Of a stretch of DNA of 64,000 nucleotides, positions 54,594 through 64,000 are shown in pieces (the stretch's first letter is position 1; every line of letters starts with the position of its first letter). The position numbers and the translations under genes were made by a program. A model generated the notes under the pieces. The model was not told the origin of the DNA, searched no databases, and saw only the letters and a program-made list of their open reading frames with translations. The stretch is from Bimuria novae-zelandiae CBS 107.79 (lineage: Eukaryota; Ascomycota; Dothideomycetes; Pleosporales; Didymosphaeriaceae): positions 63,931 through 127,930 of the forward strand of contig ML976777.1 in NCBI GenBank assembly GCA_010015655.1. Reading direction: 5' to 3'.

Positions 54594-56600
54594 TCGACTG
54601 TCTTCCGGTGTGAAGCAATCCTGATTCTGGTGTCATACTAGAAGTTCAGCTGCACGACGCAGCGTGCGCAGTCTAGATGCGGTAACACCCTGTTCTGGGG
54701 CATCACAGCGCCTCCATGGCTCACTATCTGCTGGTCGTGGTCGCCGGCACCGCGTGTGGACAACGCTCCCAGCTATCATACACACATTCTCATCTTGCGC
54801 CATGGTGGATGTGCGCACAAGGGACTCAGGCAGCCAAGGGAATGCTATTGCCAGAGTTGGGTTTCATTTACATTTTCTCTTGAGCAGATAGATTTAGTCA
54901 GACTGTTCCCCCTCAATTATCTTTTAGCATTCATATTTGATTCGACAGGTGCGCACATGCATATCCACCCAACCATGAGTGTACGGGTCAGCTAAGACAG
55001 CTTTTCAGTGTTGTCTTAGTCCTGTGTGTTACTCCAGGAGGAGCTATATAGTGGCTGACTTGGTCAACTTTGCACTCGGTTATTGAGCACTAGGTAGCCA
55101 GGTACAAAGTAGATGTTAGACGCTGTATTGTTTATCCTGGGGTAACACACAAGACTAAGACAATGCCAAATGGAACTGTCTTACCCGACCTTGTACCTAC
55201 ACGACTGGGTATCGTTTTACTGGGTAGCAGGCATTTTGGGGACTTGCAGGTGGGATGACGGCTGCGGACCGCTCCGACCCCGGCCCTGCCCAGCTTGTGG
55301 GGGTCAGTTAGACTGGCATTCGCGATTCTGGCTAGCAAAGAGTTATCAAGAAGCGACAGAGTATTTGTGACGGTTATGAGGAGACGCGGATCATGTGTGC
55401 CACGTCGTGGTAGTCTGGTGCTGCTTCCTCATCTTATTAAGCACCTCTTACCTTAACAGTATCGTAGATACGTCATGTAAACAGACCCTAGTTGCGGCCA
55501 TACAAAAGGGTACAACATTCGGAGGAAAGAGTTCGTGCAGCATTAATATATTAGGCTTATTTAGGGCATGCCTGGTAATTCGGCCGATTCAGGCTCCGTT
55601 TCGTAACTTTGTGGCGCTTAGCTTAGCAGGGGTGATCGACGGAGCCTTGGCTAACGGACTGTAATTACTCGGACACCTGTTTAGCTGGCAAATAGCGTTT
55701 TCTTAATAGTAGTAGATCTTTATCTAGCTAGCGGCCCCGCAGCTCCTGATGTTAACCTTTGTTATTTCTGTAAAAGATGACCCCCGAGTCGCCGTGAAAC
55801 AAGCATACAGTCTCCCTGTCACGGTTTATGGTACTTACCTTATAGAATAATTGCTCCTACCCTTACTTGATTGCTACTCACCTTCCTGAGAGTACTACAC
55901 CTATCTAGGACTGCGAACCTATACCTGCTGTAGCTCCCAGATAGTACAAACTCAGTTCAATCCCATAATCTTTTCCACTGCGTACTGTCCGCTCAGCGCT
56001 CAGCTCACCGCGACATATACTCAGCCAGGGTGGCGACGACGCTACTGAGTGCCCCGAGGGCGGCCATGACAGCAGCCCGCCGGCGAGAATCCATAGGCAA
56101 CAAAGACGACAGCACGTGACTCCTCCGATAGTGAAAAAGACCTCCAGAGGTCAAGTTTGTTAATCGGAGACGCAAGAGGTTACATGTGGCCTAATAACAG
56201 GCTAAATAGGGGTTATTTTAGCAAGCGTCCGATAGCTAATCGGACCTCTTGATTGCTAAGCTATCGGAGACGAAATACCGAACAAGCCACCGATTACTTG
56301 TCCGTTTCATTACCAGGGCCTAAACGGAGCTATTATCGGAGCAACCGAACACGTCCTTAGCAGACCGCGCCTAGCCACGTAGGCGAGCATGGCAGGCATG
56401 GGTACGGATTGGTCAATGTACACTCGACTTCCAAATCAGTCATGGCGGCATGACCAGGACTGCGACCTAGAACTCCAAAGCGGGGAATTATCAGGACAGC
56501 AATCGAGCATGCTGATCGGACATATAAGTTCTCGCGGGGCGGTGGTGGGGTCGTGAGACTGAGCCTCTATCCAAATCATCAACTGTGAACTGCGGCAGCA
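54594..56600. other. Long intergenic region with transposon-like debris
   Basis: 2 kb without a supportable gene. AT-moderate DNA contains ATCGGAGACG words, a 10-bp inverted repeat (56228-56237 / 56259-56268), and GCGGCCCCGC near 55729, a word also present in solo LTR 1 (51680s). These look like old mobile-element debris. The right end (56500-56600) should hold the oxygenase promoter. Confidence 0.45.
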
Positions 56601-57833
56601 ATGGCATCGAAAGATCAAGAGGTAATACTACATACAAACTGGTCACTTCTTGCAAGGTACTAAATTTAACAGTGGGTATACTACCATGCTGGCGGCGTAC
56701 GAGGAGCACGACCGGTGCTTCGCGGCACAGATGCCAAAGAGACTTTTGAATCTATTCCGGTGATTGATGTATCTGGAATATTCTCACCGGATCTGGAAGA
56801 CCGCAAGAAAGTAGCCACACAGATAGGAAAAGCCTGTCGAGAAGTTGGCTTTTTCTACGCACAAAACCATAGCGTTCCGAGTGATCTCATTGAGGAAACG
56901 TTTGAGGCTATCAAGAAATTCTTTGCGCTTCCGCGCGAGGATAAGATGGAGGTGCATCTGCACAAGAACGCTGCGCTGAGAGGCTACGAGCCGCTTTTCG
57001 AGACGAACCTTGAAGGTGCTGGGCGAGGCGGTACGTTCTCTCCTGTCCAGGACAAAAACATAAAGCCTAGACCCATGCGCTAATTTTACCAATCAACAGA
57101 TATGAAAGAAGCCTTCCTCATCGGCCAAGACGCCTCCGAGCCCGAACAATCCGCGCCCCTTCTCCCGCCCCCCTCAACCACAGCCCTAAACTCCTGGCCT
57201 AGCGCATACCCTGAGTTCCGCCCCGCTGTATACCGCTACTACGCGCAAGCCATGGCCCTCGCGCGCAAACTCATCCGCACCTTCGCGCTCGCCCTCGATC
57301 TCCCTGAAACCTACTTCGACGCCATGACCTCCTTTCCCATGATCCACTTCCGCATGCTACACTACCCGCCCCAGGAGGCCGTAGACGCACGAAACATCGG
57401 CATCGGCGCGCACACCGACTACACCTTCTTCACGCTCGTCCAGCAAGAACACATATCAGGCTTGCAAGTCTTGAACGCGAACGGCATATGGGTGGATGCG
57501 AAGCCCATCCCCGGCACATACGTAGTTAATGTGGGCGACTTTTTTGCCCGCGTGACGAACAACAGGTTTACGTCTACGGTACATAGAGTGCTGAATCTCA
57601 CTGGGGAAGAGAGGTATTCGATGCCTTTTTTCTTTGCACCGAATCCCGAGGCCGTAGTGGAGGTTGTGCCAAGTTGTCGCGGGGAGGGCGAGGAGGAGAA
57701 GAAGGGGATTGTGGCAGGGGAGTATTTTATGGAGAGGTTGAGGGCGGCGCGGTGGAGGCATCCGAGTAATCAGGGGAAGCCGCCGCCGAAGGTGTTGGAT
57801 GTGGCGACTGGGGAGGTTGTGTTGCAGGCGTGA
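56601..57833 (+). CDS. 2-oxoglutarate/Fe(II)-dependent dioxygenase (isopenicillin-N-synthase-like)
   Basis: Three exons: 56601-56621, 56673-57030 and 57100-57833 (introns 51 and 69 bp; donors GTAATA and GTACGT, acceptors AACAG and AACAG), giving 370 residues. A DIOX_N domain (FESIPVIDVSGIFS; ACREVGFFYAQNH) precedes the 2OG-Fe(II) core with the HTDYTFFTL iron ligands His and Asp (about residues 231 and 233), the third His in STVHRVLN (about 288), and the RYSMPFFF 2OG-binding Arg-x-Ser. All four key residues are present. Such enzymes oxidise small molecules, often in secondary metabolism or detoxification; the substrate is not deducible. No cluster partners lie adjacent. Confidence 0.9.
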
Positions 57834-57940
57834 GGGGAGAGGGTGGTGTGTGATGTGTGGTGCTTTGGATGTAGTTCGTTAATGTGACTTCACCGTACCG
57901 TCTACTTCGGTGCTTTATAACTTGTGGATCCAAGTTATTA

Positions 57941-58420
57941 TGTGTTACGCCATGACTAGTGATACAAAGTTCAAATATTGGCGAGATCATAGTGTGAGTT
58001 ATTCCAGGATGCGTAAAGAATCAAGCTAGCAGCTTGAGGACGAACGTTACTCTGTGTTATCCCACGCATAGCAATGCAGAATTCGAATATTGGAAAGATC
58101 CGGGGTGGGTAGCAAGTTACTCTGTGTTACCCCACGACTAGCATTCCGGAGTTGAAATATGGGCAAAATTGCAGATGAGATGCTCCAGGACACGTACACA
58201 AGCTGTCAGTTCATTCGAGAGCCTAAGCTACTATATGTTACCCCAAGATGAGCAATACAGAGTTCGAATATTAGAGGGATTTCTAGTTGAGTCGCCCCAG
58301 GATGGGTACACAATCAAGAAAGCAGCTGCAGAAAGCAACATACTCTGTGTTACCCCACGATAAGCAATAAATAGGCCGAAATTCAGCAAAATTCCCGGTG
58401 AATTACCCCAGGATGCATTC
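57941..58420. repeat. Imperfect tandem repeat, about 112-bp period
   Basis: Five units, each starting near TGTGTTACCCCACGA, begin at about 57941, 58053, 58123, 58235 and 58346: spacing 112, 70, 112 and 111 bp. Each has a middle GAATTCGAATATTGG-like part and ends with a CCCCAGGATG motif. The third interval is a unit shortened by about 42 bp. It starts about 100 bp after the oxygenase stop codon. Confidence 0.75.
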
Positions 58421-58787
58421 TAAAGCAGACAGCGCCAAACGGGCATCGGCCACGCACATGACAAGATACGAAGCCCTCATGTTGCACCAAGGTACATTAT
58501 ACAGTCCTATATCTCCCATAGCACGCTGATATGTTTCACTGGACGCAGGCGCGAAAAAGAGCGCAGTGTTTACCGCCAAGCGTTGCCCGTTTGCACGCAC
58601 AGTCGTCACTATAAGAGCTCGCCGCTGCGCCCGCACTCTCTCGACCCCGCCTCGATCTTCATGGTCGTCAACGACCCCTGACCTTGCTCTTGCATCACAC
58701 ACCTCTCTCGCTGCATCCGCTCACGTCGCGTACACCGTCAGCTTCAGCTCCACACCCGCGCGCACCGCATCCACACCCGCGACCGCA

Positions 58788-59420
58788 ATGGCACCTCTAT
58801 CGACTACCCCGCAGATCCTCGAGGCGTTTCAGGAACACAGCAAGCGCGAATTTCCCGAGGAGCTCGCGTTATTCCAAGCGGAGATTGATAAGATCATGAC
58901 CCCGTCCTCGCTTCCAACTCAACACTACGGCCGGGACATTTCGGACGACCCCAACGGTCCAAAGCCCGAATACAAGAATTGAGTCAGGACGACCCAGGTG
59001 GAAGGTATGATGTCGTACATGGTTCTTGAGATTGGATTCTACAAGAACACGGAAGCGTCCGGTCGGAAGAAGAAGGGGAGGAAGGACAAGTTGTGCGCAT
59101 TCCTTTATAATGACGCGCATGGCCTCACCATTCACTTCTGCCGGGAGTTCTGCCAAGGGTGGGCGAGTGGCTTCGAACGCCTAACGACCACGACCGCTGT
59201 CAATGACATGACCGACCGCAATCTTGTTACGCTCTTCCCGCTCTGGAAAGGCATTCACCACATGGACGAGGAGAAGTAATATGCCAGCCTCGTCCGCACC
59301 CACGGCCATGTACATGTTCGTCGTCCGCGGCCTGCTCAAGGAAATGAGCGGCGGCAAGGTAGATCGCAGGGAAGCCTGGGAGGATGCGGTCAAGCCGTGG
59401 GCTGCCTATACTAAACGTAA
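58788..59420 (+). pseudogene. Possible decayed gene
   Basis: The frame from ATG 58788 (PQILEAFQEHSKREFPEEL) runs to TGA at 58980-58982, then continues open in the same frame (MSYMVLEIGFYKNTEAS; LTIHFCREFCQGWASGF) to TAA at 59277-59279. A third coding-looking piece (FVVRGLLKEMSGGKVDRREAW) is in another frame and ends at a GTAAGT at 59416. No family is recognised. Introns that skip the stops are conceivable but I could not define them. Confidence 0.35.
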
Positions 59421-60318
59421 GTACCATATGGAAGTTGCCGCAGGCTTGGTTATGGCTGGTAGGTCGCACTGGCACACGGGGCTCATTCTGTGCCTCCATC
59501 GGATAACGCCTCACCCGCGCGCAGACCAACGCGCGCATCTGCAGCAGCTCCTCCTTTAAGTAGATAGCAGAATCATATCCTGCATCGACTAGTTTGCCGT
59601 TCCCGGCTTCTCCAAGCCACGGCATAACGCAACACTACACTCTCGCTATAGCCGTTCGCAGGGCTCCTGTTACTCAGGTCAAGTGATACAACCACCGAAC
59701 GTTAATCGTGAGCTTCGTTGTGTACAGCCAGCCTTCAGCTTTACGCGAGAGCGCGATCTTGTATGACTCTCCGGCCTCTAACTCCACTTCTGTGATGGAC
59801 GGCGGGATTGGCGGATGTGGTTTTATAGGTGTGTATGAGCATCGCTAGAGCTCTTCGAGGATCGAAGAGTGGAACGTGGAACGCGGTTATACATAACGGG
59901 TGGCTGCACCAATACGCTTTCAAGACGATTGCGAGGGTCTTGTGTTGGATCTTCTCGACAGAGTCCGAACATGCGCTTCAGTTAGTCTCATTTTGTCACA
60001 AAGGGCAGGAGCTTCGCAATGACTTTTGTATACAGTTTCCTTTCGTTTTGGAGATTTTACAACTTCCCAGATCCCTGCGTTTCCAGCCTCGTCATACATA
60101 CGCTATAATACAGAAAACCGCAGCCCTCATATACTAAAACAACTGTGATGTGAGGGAGCGAAAGTAGTAAGACAGATACCCGACCCTTCAAGACAAGAGC
60201 GAGGGGTAAGAAGGAAAGACATAGGGGAGGAGAGACCCAAACGCCGTCGCTAATGAAATCCAAAATCGCACGGTAGGTGCGACGAGGGAGGAAAAGAAAG
60301 GCCATAAGATACCTCCAT
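59421..60318. other. Intergenic
   Basis: 3' side of the PRELI/MSF1 gene and flanks of a doubtful upstream relic. No gene recognised. Confidence 0.4.
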
Positions 60319-61179
60319 TCAATCATCCTTTGCATGCGGACCACCATTCTTCTTGAACAGGTCGTGGCCCTGGAGGATGGCCTCGCGGTCTTTGCGCATG
60401 CCTTCTAGCACTCCAACGAGGCCGCCTTCGCGCATGCGCTCCAGCACGACCTTCATGCCTTCCCGAGCGTTCGGCTGGCTCCTCAGTGTGCGCGTGAGCC
60501 CGATCTTCTCGATGTTCCGCTGCAGTGTCGCCGTGCCCCAGCTGCGCAAGAAGCCCATCTTCTGCGGCTGTTCTTCGTCGGACGAAGAAAACGTGCCTTC
60601 CTGCGCAGCCTGTCGCTTCTTCCGCCATGTCTCGCCCACGTGGGAGTGCAACGTGACTGAGCTCTCCACGTCGGTCGTCTCGCCGTTCAAATCAACACCG
60701 ACCTTCGCGCCAGCGCCGCTGCCTCCGAAGTTGAGGAAGCCGTGGCGACGGGCCGCGCCCTCCATGCCTTGGAAGAGCTTGGCCTCATCGGAGACGTGCG
60801 GCACAGGCCGGCGGAAGACTTGTCGTTCAATGACGGAGAGCACGCCTGTAAACTCCAAGTTCTGACACTCGCTGTCCATCCATCCTTCGTTGATGTCCAC
60901 GACTGATTTCTCGAGGATGTATGTTTGTGATTCGCCGGATGCCGACGCGCCGAGCAGCGAGCGCGGGAGCAGCTTGACGACGGCGGAGGGTAGCTTCGAG
61001 CGCTTCAGATGCAGGCGGACGGTCGTCAGGCGCTGGGTCTCCGGGTCGAAGTACCGCGAGATGGTGTCGGTGGAGAGCACGTGCGTGGAGTAGGGGTTCG
61101 GATAGCGGAGGAAGTAGGCGAGGGTGACGGCGGGGAAAGGGTAAGAGTACGTGTCCTTGGAGGAGTAGAATTTGACCAT
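60319..61179 (-). CDS. PRELI/MSF1-domain mitochondrial lipid-transfer protein (Ups family)
   Basis: 286 residues, single exon. Starts MVKFYSSKDTYSYPFPAVTL, the conserved MSF1/PRELI opening, and continues with FLRYPNPYSTHVLSTDTI and the TTVRLHLKRSKLPSAV segment, then VDINEGWMDSECQNL. The domain covers about residues 1-190. The C-terminal third is an extension with Arg/Lys/Glu-rich helices, longer than in yeast Ups1-3. Ups/PRELI proteins, with Mdm35, carry phosphatidic acid or phosphatidylserine across the mitochondrial intermembrane space. Which paralogue it is cannot be decided here. Divergent from the tryptophanyl-tRNA synthetase gene. Confidence 0.88.
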   Translation of the reverse strand: MVKFYSSKDTYSYPFPAVTLAYFLRYPNPYSTHVLSTDTISRYFDPETQRLTTVRLHLKRSKLPSAVVKLLPRSLLGASASGESQTYILEKSVVDINEGWMDSECQNLEFTGVLSVIERQVFRRPVPHVSDEAKLFQGMEGAARRHGFLNFGGSGAGAKVGVDLNGETTDVESSVTLHSHVGETWRKKRQAAQEGTFSSSDEEQPQKMGFLRSWGTATLQRNIEKIGLTRTLRSQPNAREGMKVVLERMREGGLVGVLEGMRKDREAILQGHDLFKKNGGPHAKDD

Positions 61180-61702
61180 GTTGGCTCTTGTTGTCGTACG
61201 TTCTTGCTTGGTATGGTTGGGCTGTTTGGTATTGTTGTTGGTGTCCGAGAGGATGGAGGTAAGGAGCTCTATGGCAACCTAAAAGCGCGTGATGTTGTGT
61301 GTGCGACGAACTCGCATGGTCGTGTGCATCCAATTGCGACGAGCAATTGAATGAAACGGTGAACCGGGTACGGGGAAGAGGTAAGGTGCTGGTGGTGTGA
61401 GGCTAGGCCGTCGATGAGCTCAGAGCTCCTCATGAGATTTTGCCACGGCCGAGAATGTCGCCGGTTCGCGATGCCGACGGCGTGGCTGTGACATGTGGCG
61501 CACCGGGCGGGGCAGGCGCGGGGCGGGGCGTTCCTTCCACGGTGGAATGTTGACTCAGTCCCATATCCCATACAAATTTATATTATTGCTCAATTCGCGA
61601 TTACTTTCCTCCGTCCTCGTGCCTAGAAAAGCCGTCCTGAACCTACCCACTCCCCAACAATAGCCATTCGAACTCCACCAAGCACCATTGCACCCTCACA
61701 TC
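61180..61702. promoter_or_regulatory. Divergent promoter of PRELI and wrs1
   Basis: 523 bp between divergent start codons, with two notable sites: the perfect palindrome TTCCACGGTGGAA at 61535-61547 and TGACTCA at 61551-61557. Confidence 0.5.
61551..61557 (+). promoter_or_regulatory. Gcn4/CPC1-type site (TGACTCA)
   Basis: A perfect AP-1/Gcn4 consensus 146 bp upstream of the tryptophanyl-tRNA synthetase start. Aminoacyl-tRNA synthetase genes are known targets of general amino-acid control (Gcn4 in yeast, CPC-1 in Neurospora), so the position makes sense. Confidence 0.55.
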
Positions 61703-63196
61703 ATGACAGAGCCTGAGCCGCCCGCCGTCGCGAAGCTCAGTCTTGCCGAGACTGCGACCGAGCCAGTCAAAGGCAAGAAGGAGCAAGAGATCAACCCTTG
61801 GGACGTTCAAGCCGCGACGGACGAGCAGGGCAACGTCTTGGAGTTTGATTACCACGCCATCTCACAGAAATGGGCTACCAAGCTCATTGACGACGAGCTT
61901 CTCGCACGCTTCGAACGCGTTACGGGCCACAAGCCCCACCGTTGGTTGCGAAGACGCCTCTTCTTCTCTCACCGCGACCTCGAACAGATCCTCGACACAT
62001 ATGAGAAAGAAGGCACCTTCCTGTTGTACACCGGGCGTGGACCTTCCAGTGACTCTATGCACATCGGTCACACGATCCCGTTCGAGTTCACCAAGTGGTT
62101 ACAGGACGTGTTTGACGTACCTCTCGTCATCATGTTGACCGATGACGAGAAGTTCCTGTTCAAGAAAGGGCTCACACTGAAGCAAGTGCGCGCATTTGCG
62201 CGCCAGAACGCCAGAGACATCATCGCCATTGGCTTCGACCCGAAGAAGACCTTCATATACATCGACTCCGACTTCTTTTACGACGGCTACGGCAAACACT
62301 TCATGCACAACGTGCGAGAATTCGAACACCTCATCACGAACAACCAGGTCCGCGGCGCCTTTGGCTTCGACGGTTCCACAAACGTCGGCAGCAACTCCTT
62401 CCCTGCGGTACAATGTGTAGCCGCTTTCGCAAGTTCATACCCATTCATCTTCGGCCTCGATCACAAGGCAGAGGACCGCTACGCCAAGCTCGCCGCGATA
62501 CCGTGTCTCATTCCCTGCGCCATCGACCAAGACCCCTACTTCCGCATCTTGCGCGAAAACTGCTCCCGCATGCCGCTTCCCTCACCGAAGCCTGCGCTCA
62601 TCCACTCCAAATTCCTTACCGCGCTTCAAGGCGCAGGCGGCAAGATGAGTGCGTCGGATCCGAATTCCGCAATCTACATGTCGGACACGCCGAACCAGAT
62701 CAAGAAGAAGATCAACAGCCATGCGTTCAGCGGCGGCCAGGAGACAAAGGAACTACACGAAGAGCTGGGCGGAAATCCCGACATCGACGTGCCCTACCAG
62801 TACATCGCATACTTTGAAGACGACGATGAGAGGCTCGTTCAGCTTGCCGAGGGCTATCGCAAAGGCACAGTGCTCACCGGCGAAATGAAGAAGCAGTGCG
62901 TCGAGATGATGCAAGCATACGTGAAGCGTTTCCAGGAAGCACGAGCGAAGGTCACAGATGAGATCTACGAGGAGTTCCTGCGGCCACGGAAATTGGAGTG
63001 GGCAGGGAACCCCAAGGTGGAGAGGAAGGAGGTAACGGAGCCAGCCAAAGAAGGTGCTGCGGAGGGCGCAAAGATGGGCGAGGACGGCAAGCCGTTGACA
63101 AAGAACCAGCTAAAGAAGCTGTTAAAGGAGCAGGAGACGGAGCGGAAGAAGCAGGAGAAAGCCGCGGCGAAGGCGGCGAAAGAAGCCGCGCAGTAG
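61703..63196 (+). CDS. wrs1: Cytosolic tryptophanyl-tRNA synthetase
   Basis: 497 residues, single exon, from the ATG at 61703. Class I motifs of the eukaryotic enzyme: the HIGH box as SMHIGHTIPFEF (about residue 119) and the KMSKS box as GGKMSASDPNSAIY (about 313). Other conserved blocks are YTGRGPSSDSMH, MLTDDEKFLF, TNVGSNSFPAVQ and CAIDQDPYFR. It charges tRNA-Trp in the cytosol. The N-terminus is a short acidic extension, and the C-terminus is a Lys/Ala/Glu-rich helical tail (LKKLLKEQETERKKQEK) common in fungal synthetases. A Gcn4-type site lies upstream. Confidence 0.95.
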   Translation: MTEPEPPAVAKLSLAETATEPVKGKKEQEINPWDVQAATDEQGNVLEFDYHAISQKWATKLIDDELLARFERVTGHKPHRWLRRRLFFSHRDLEQILDTYEKEGTFLLYTGRGPSSDSMHIGHTIPFEFTKWLQDVFDVPLVIMLTDDEKFLFKKGLTLKQVRAFARQNARDIIAIGFDPKKTFIYIDSDFFYDGYGKHFMHNVREFEHLITNNQVRGAFGFDGSTNVGSNSFPAVQCVAAFASSYPFIFGLDHKAEDRYAKLAAIPCLIPCAIDQDPYFRILRENCSRMPLPSPKPALIHSKFLTALQGAGGKMSASDPNSAIYMSDTPNQIKKKINSHAFSGGQETKELHEELGGNPDIDVPYQYIAYFEDDDERLVQLAEGYRKGTVLTGEMKKQCVEMMQAYVKRFQEARAKVTDEIYEEFLRPRKLEWAGNPKVERKEVTEPAKEGAAEGAKMGEDGKPLTKNQLKKLLKEQETERKKQEKAAAKAAKEAAQ

Positions 63197-64000
63197 GTAG
63201 AGGGAGGACAGGTGTCGTAAGGTGCATCTTACATAGATAAGCAGAAGACTTTTACAATTTTATTACACATAATACCAGGCAAAACTTTACCTTAACCAAT
63301 ACTTCGTCGCGTCTAAGTAGATGTCTAAAGAGAAAATTAACATTAGGTAACAAGCCTAATGAAAAGGCAAAAAAGAAGGTAGGAGTTATTTTATAGACGT
63401 GTTCCTGAAACATCTGGAAAGGCATTGTTTAAGGTCGGTCTGCACGACCAGACTGCGGATCGAACCTAGTACCTTACGCACTGGTGACTCTCATGTTGTT
63501 ACCGTTAGGATACAACATATGAGCCGCACAGCGCGTTCGATCTAATGGATTCTAGTTCAAATTCAATTACATATACTACTAGAAATTATACGCCTGCTAA
63601 AGATTGGCGATTTCGTACGCGTGTGTTTGCTGGTTGGTATACAGAGGTGTAAACAGTGCGGTGGCCACTCACGTTTAAAAGGCAGGCGCGAAAATGCTAA
63701 GGTTGGGTCGTGCCTTCCACTTACGAGTTTGACCGCTCCTAAGAGAGCGTTAACAGCTCCTTTACGGCGTGGCTTGTCGCAGCACTAAGTGCATTCGTTC
63801 TATACTAGCTAACTAAGAACAGTAGTGGCAGAGAGGACTTGCGTGCTCTCTCACATATTGCAAGCTACTATGCGCCTTACTCATTAATATAACATGAGGC
63901 AATCACATAGAGACAACAGAACAACAAGCTATACTGCTCCAATATGCCTGCGCGCACAAGAGTACCACAATACTACTACCAGAAGGAGCCTGATGCTTGT
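63197..64000. other. Repeat-bearing spacer
   Basis: No gene. It contains a hairpin-forming stretch (63490-63525; CTCATGTTGT paired with ACAACATATGAG), tRNA-like blocks, and copy C of the dispersed repeat. Confidence 0.5.
63460..63720. repeat. Dispersed short repeat, copy C, with tRNA-like blocks
   Basis: Blocks: TGCGGATCGAACC (63458-63470; reverse complement is a GGTTCGATCC box-B-like T-arm), AGTACCTTA and TGGTGA, GTTCGATCT (63535), ACATATACTACTAGAAA (63569), CTGGTTGGTAT (63630), GTGGCCACTCACGTTTAAAA and GGCAGGCGCG (63661-63690), GGTCGTGCCTTCCA (63706-63719). On the minus strand, GTATCCTAACGGTAAC just upstream resembles a tRNA D-arm / box A. Confidence 0.55.

Noticed and set aside
56009..56094. 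Minus-strand ATG frame of 29 codons ending at a possible GTGAGC donor
   Set aside because: It looks like a first exon (MDSRRRAAVMAALG), but I could not find a following exon in phase; probably transposon debris.
63440..63530. A genuine tRNA gene on the minus strand
   Set aside because: Box-B-like and box-A-like words are present, but no seven-base acceptor stem or anticodon stem can be paired, so only tRNA-like blocks are claimed.

Overview
The window comes from a filamentous ascomycete (Pezizomycotina), most likely a Dothideomycete. The genes carry short (about 45-90 bp) spliceosomal introns and include Zn2Cys6, HR-PKS, Pth11-like and ABC-A families. Transposable elements show the AT-rich, stop-riddled decay typical of repeat-induced point mutation (RIP). 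All intron calls are read by eye from GT/AG signals, branch-like CTAAC motifs and protein continuity; no expression data were available.

Layout. 1-5.75 kb: a RIP-decayed Ty1/copia retrotransposon on the minus strand, inserted into a RIP-decayed Tc1-like transposase. 6.2-9.5 kb: divergent housekeeping pair, Tfb3 (TFIIH/CAK RING subunit, minus) and a Bud27/URI prefoldin-like protein (plus). 9.9-11.9 kb: an apparently intact Zn2Cys6 regulator (minus) with a GC-AG intron. 12.5-20.5 kb: a graveyard of secondary-metabolism genes, comprising an ABC-A transporter, halves of two P450s, a Pth11-like rhodopsin-domain protein, and a reducing polyketide synthase reduced to MT-ER-KR-ACP. 20.9-25.4 kb: a small secreted NTF2-like protein and two unrecognised proteins. 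27.2-36.0 kb: one giant gene of about 2,870 codons encoding an acidic, repeat-rich disordered protein with a basic coiled-coil tail; a 95-bp assembly gap lies in one repeat array.

37.8-41.9 kb: a P450 pseudogene and a FAD oxidoreductase with a single in-frame TAG. 42.5-46 kb: three small genes (Gly-zipper protein, small presequence-bearing protein, and a three-exon signal-peptide/TM protein that needs splicing to be seen). 46.4-49.2 kb: gamma-tubulin complex component 3. 49.3-52.3 kb: a RIP-ed Fot1/pogo DNA transposon with 47-bp inverted repeats and a TA target duplication, whose right end has been hit by two different solo LTRs, each with its own 5-bp duplication. 52.8-54.6 kb: a multi-exon BTB-like gene. 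56.6-57.8 kb: a 2-oxoglutarate/Fe(II) oxygenase, followed by a 112-bp-period tandem repeat. 60.3-63.2 kb: a divergent pair, PRELI/MSF1 lipid-transfer protein and cytosolic tryptophanyl-tRNA synthetase, the latter with a Gcn4/CPC1-type site upstream.

Most genes do not form one pathway. The regulator at 9.9-11.9 kb plus the dead transporter, P450s and PKS look like the remains of one biosynthetic cluster. Three short dispersed repeats (36.6, 44.7, 63.5 kb) share a common architecture with tRNA-like blocks and may be an undescribed SINE-like family.
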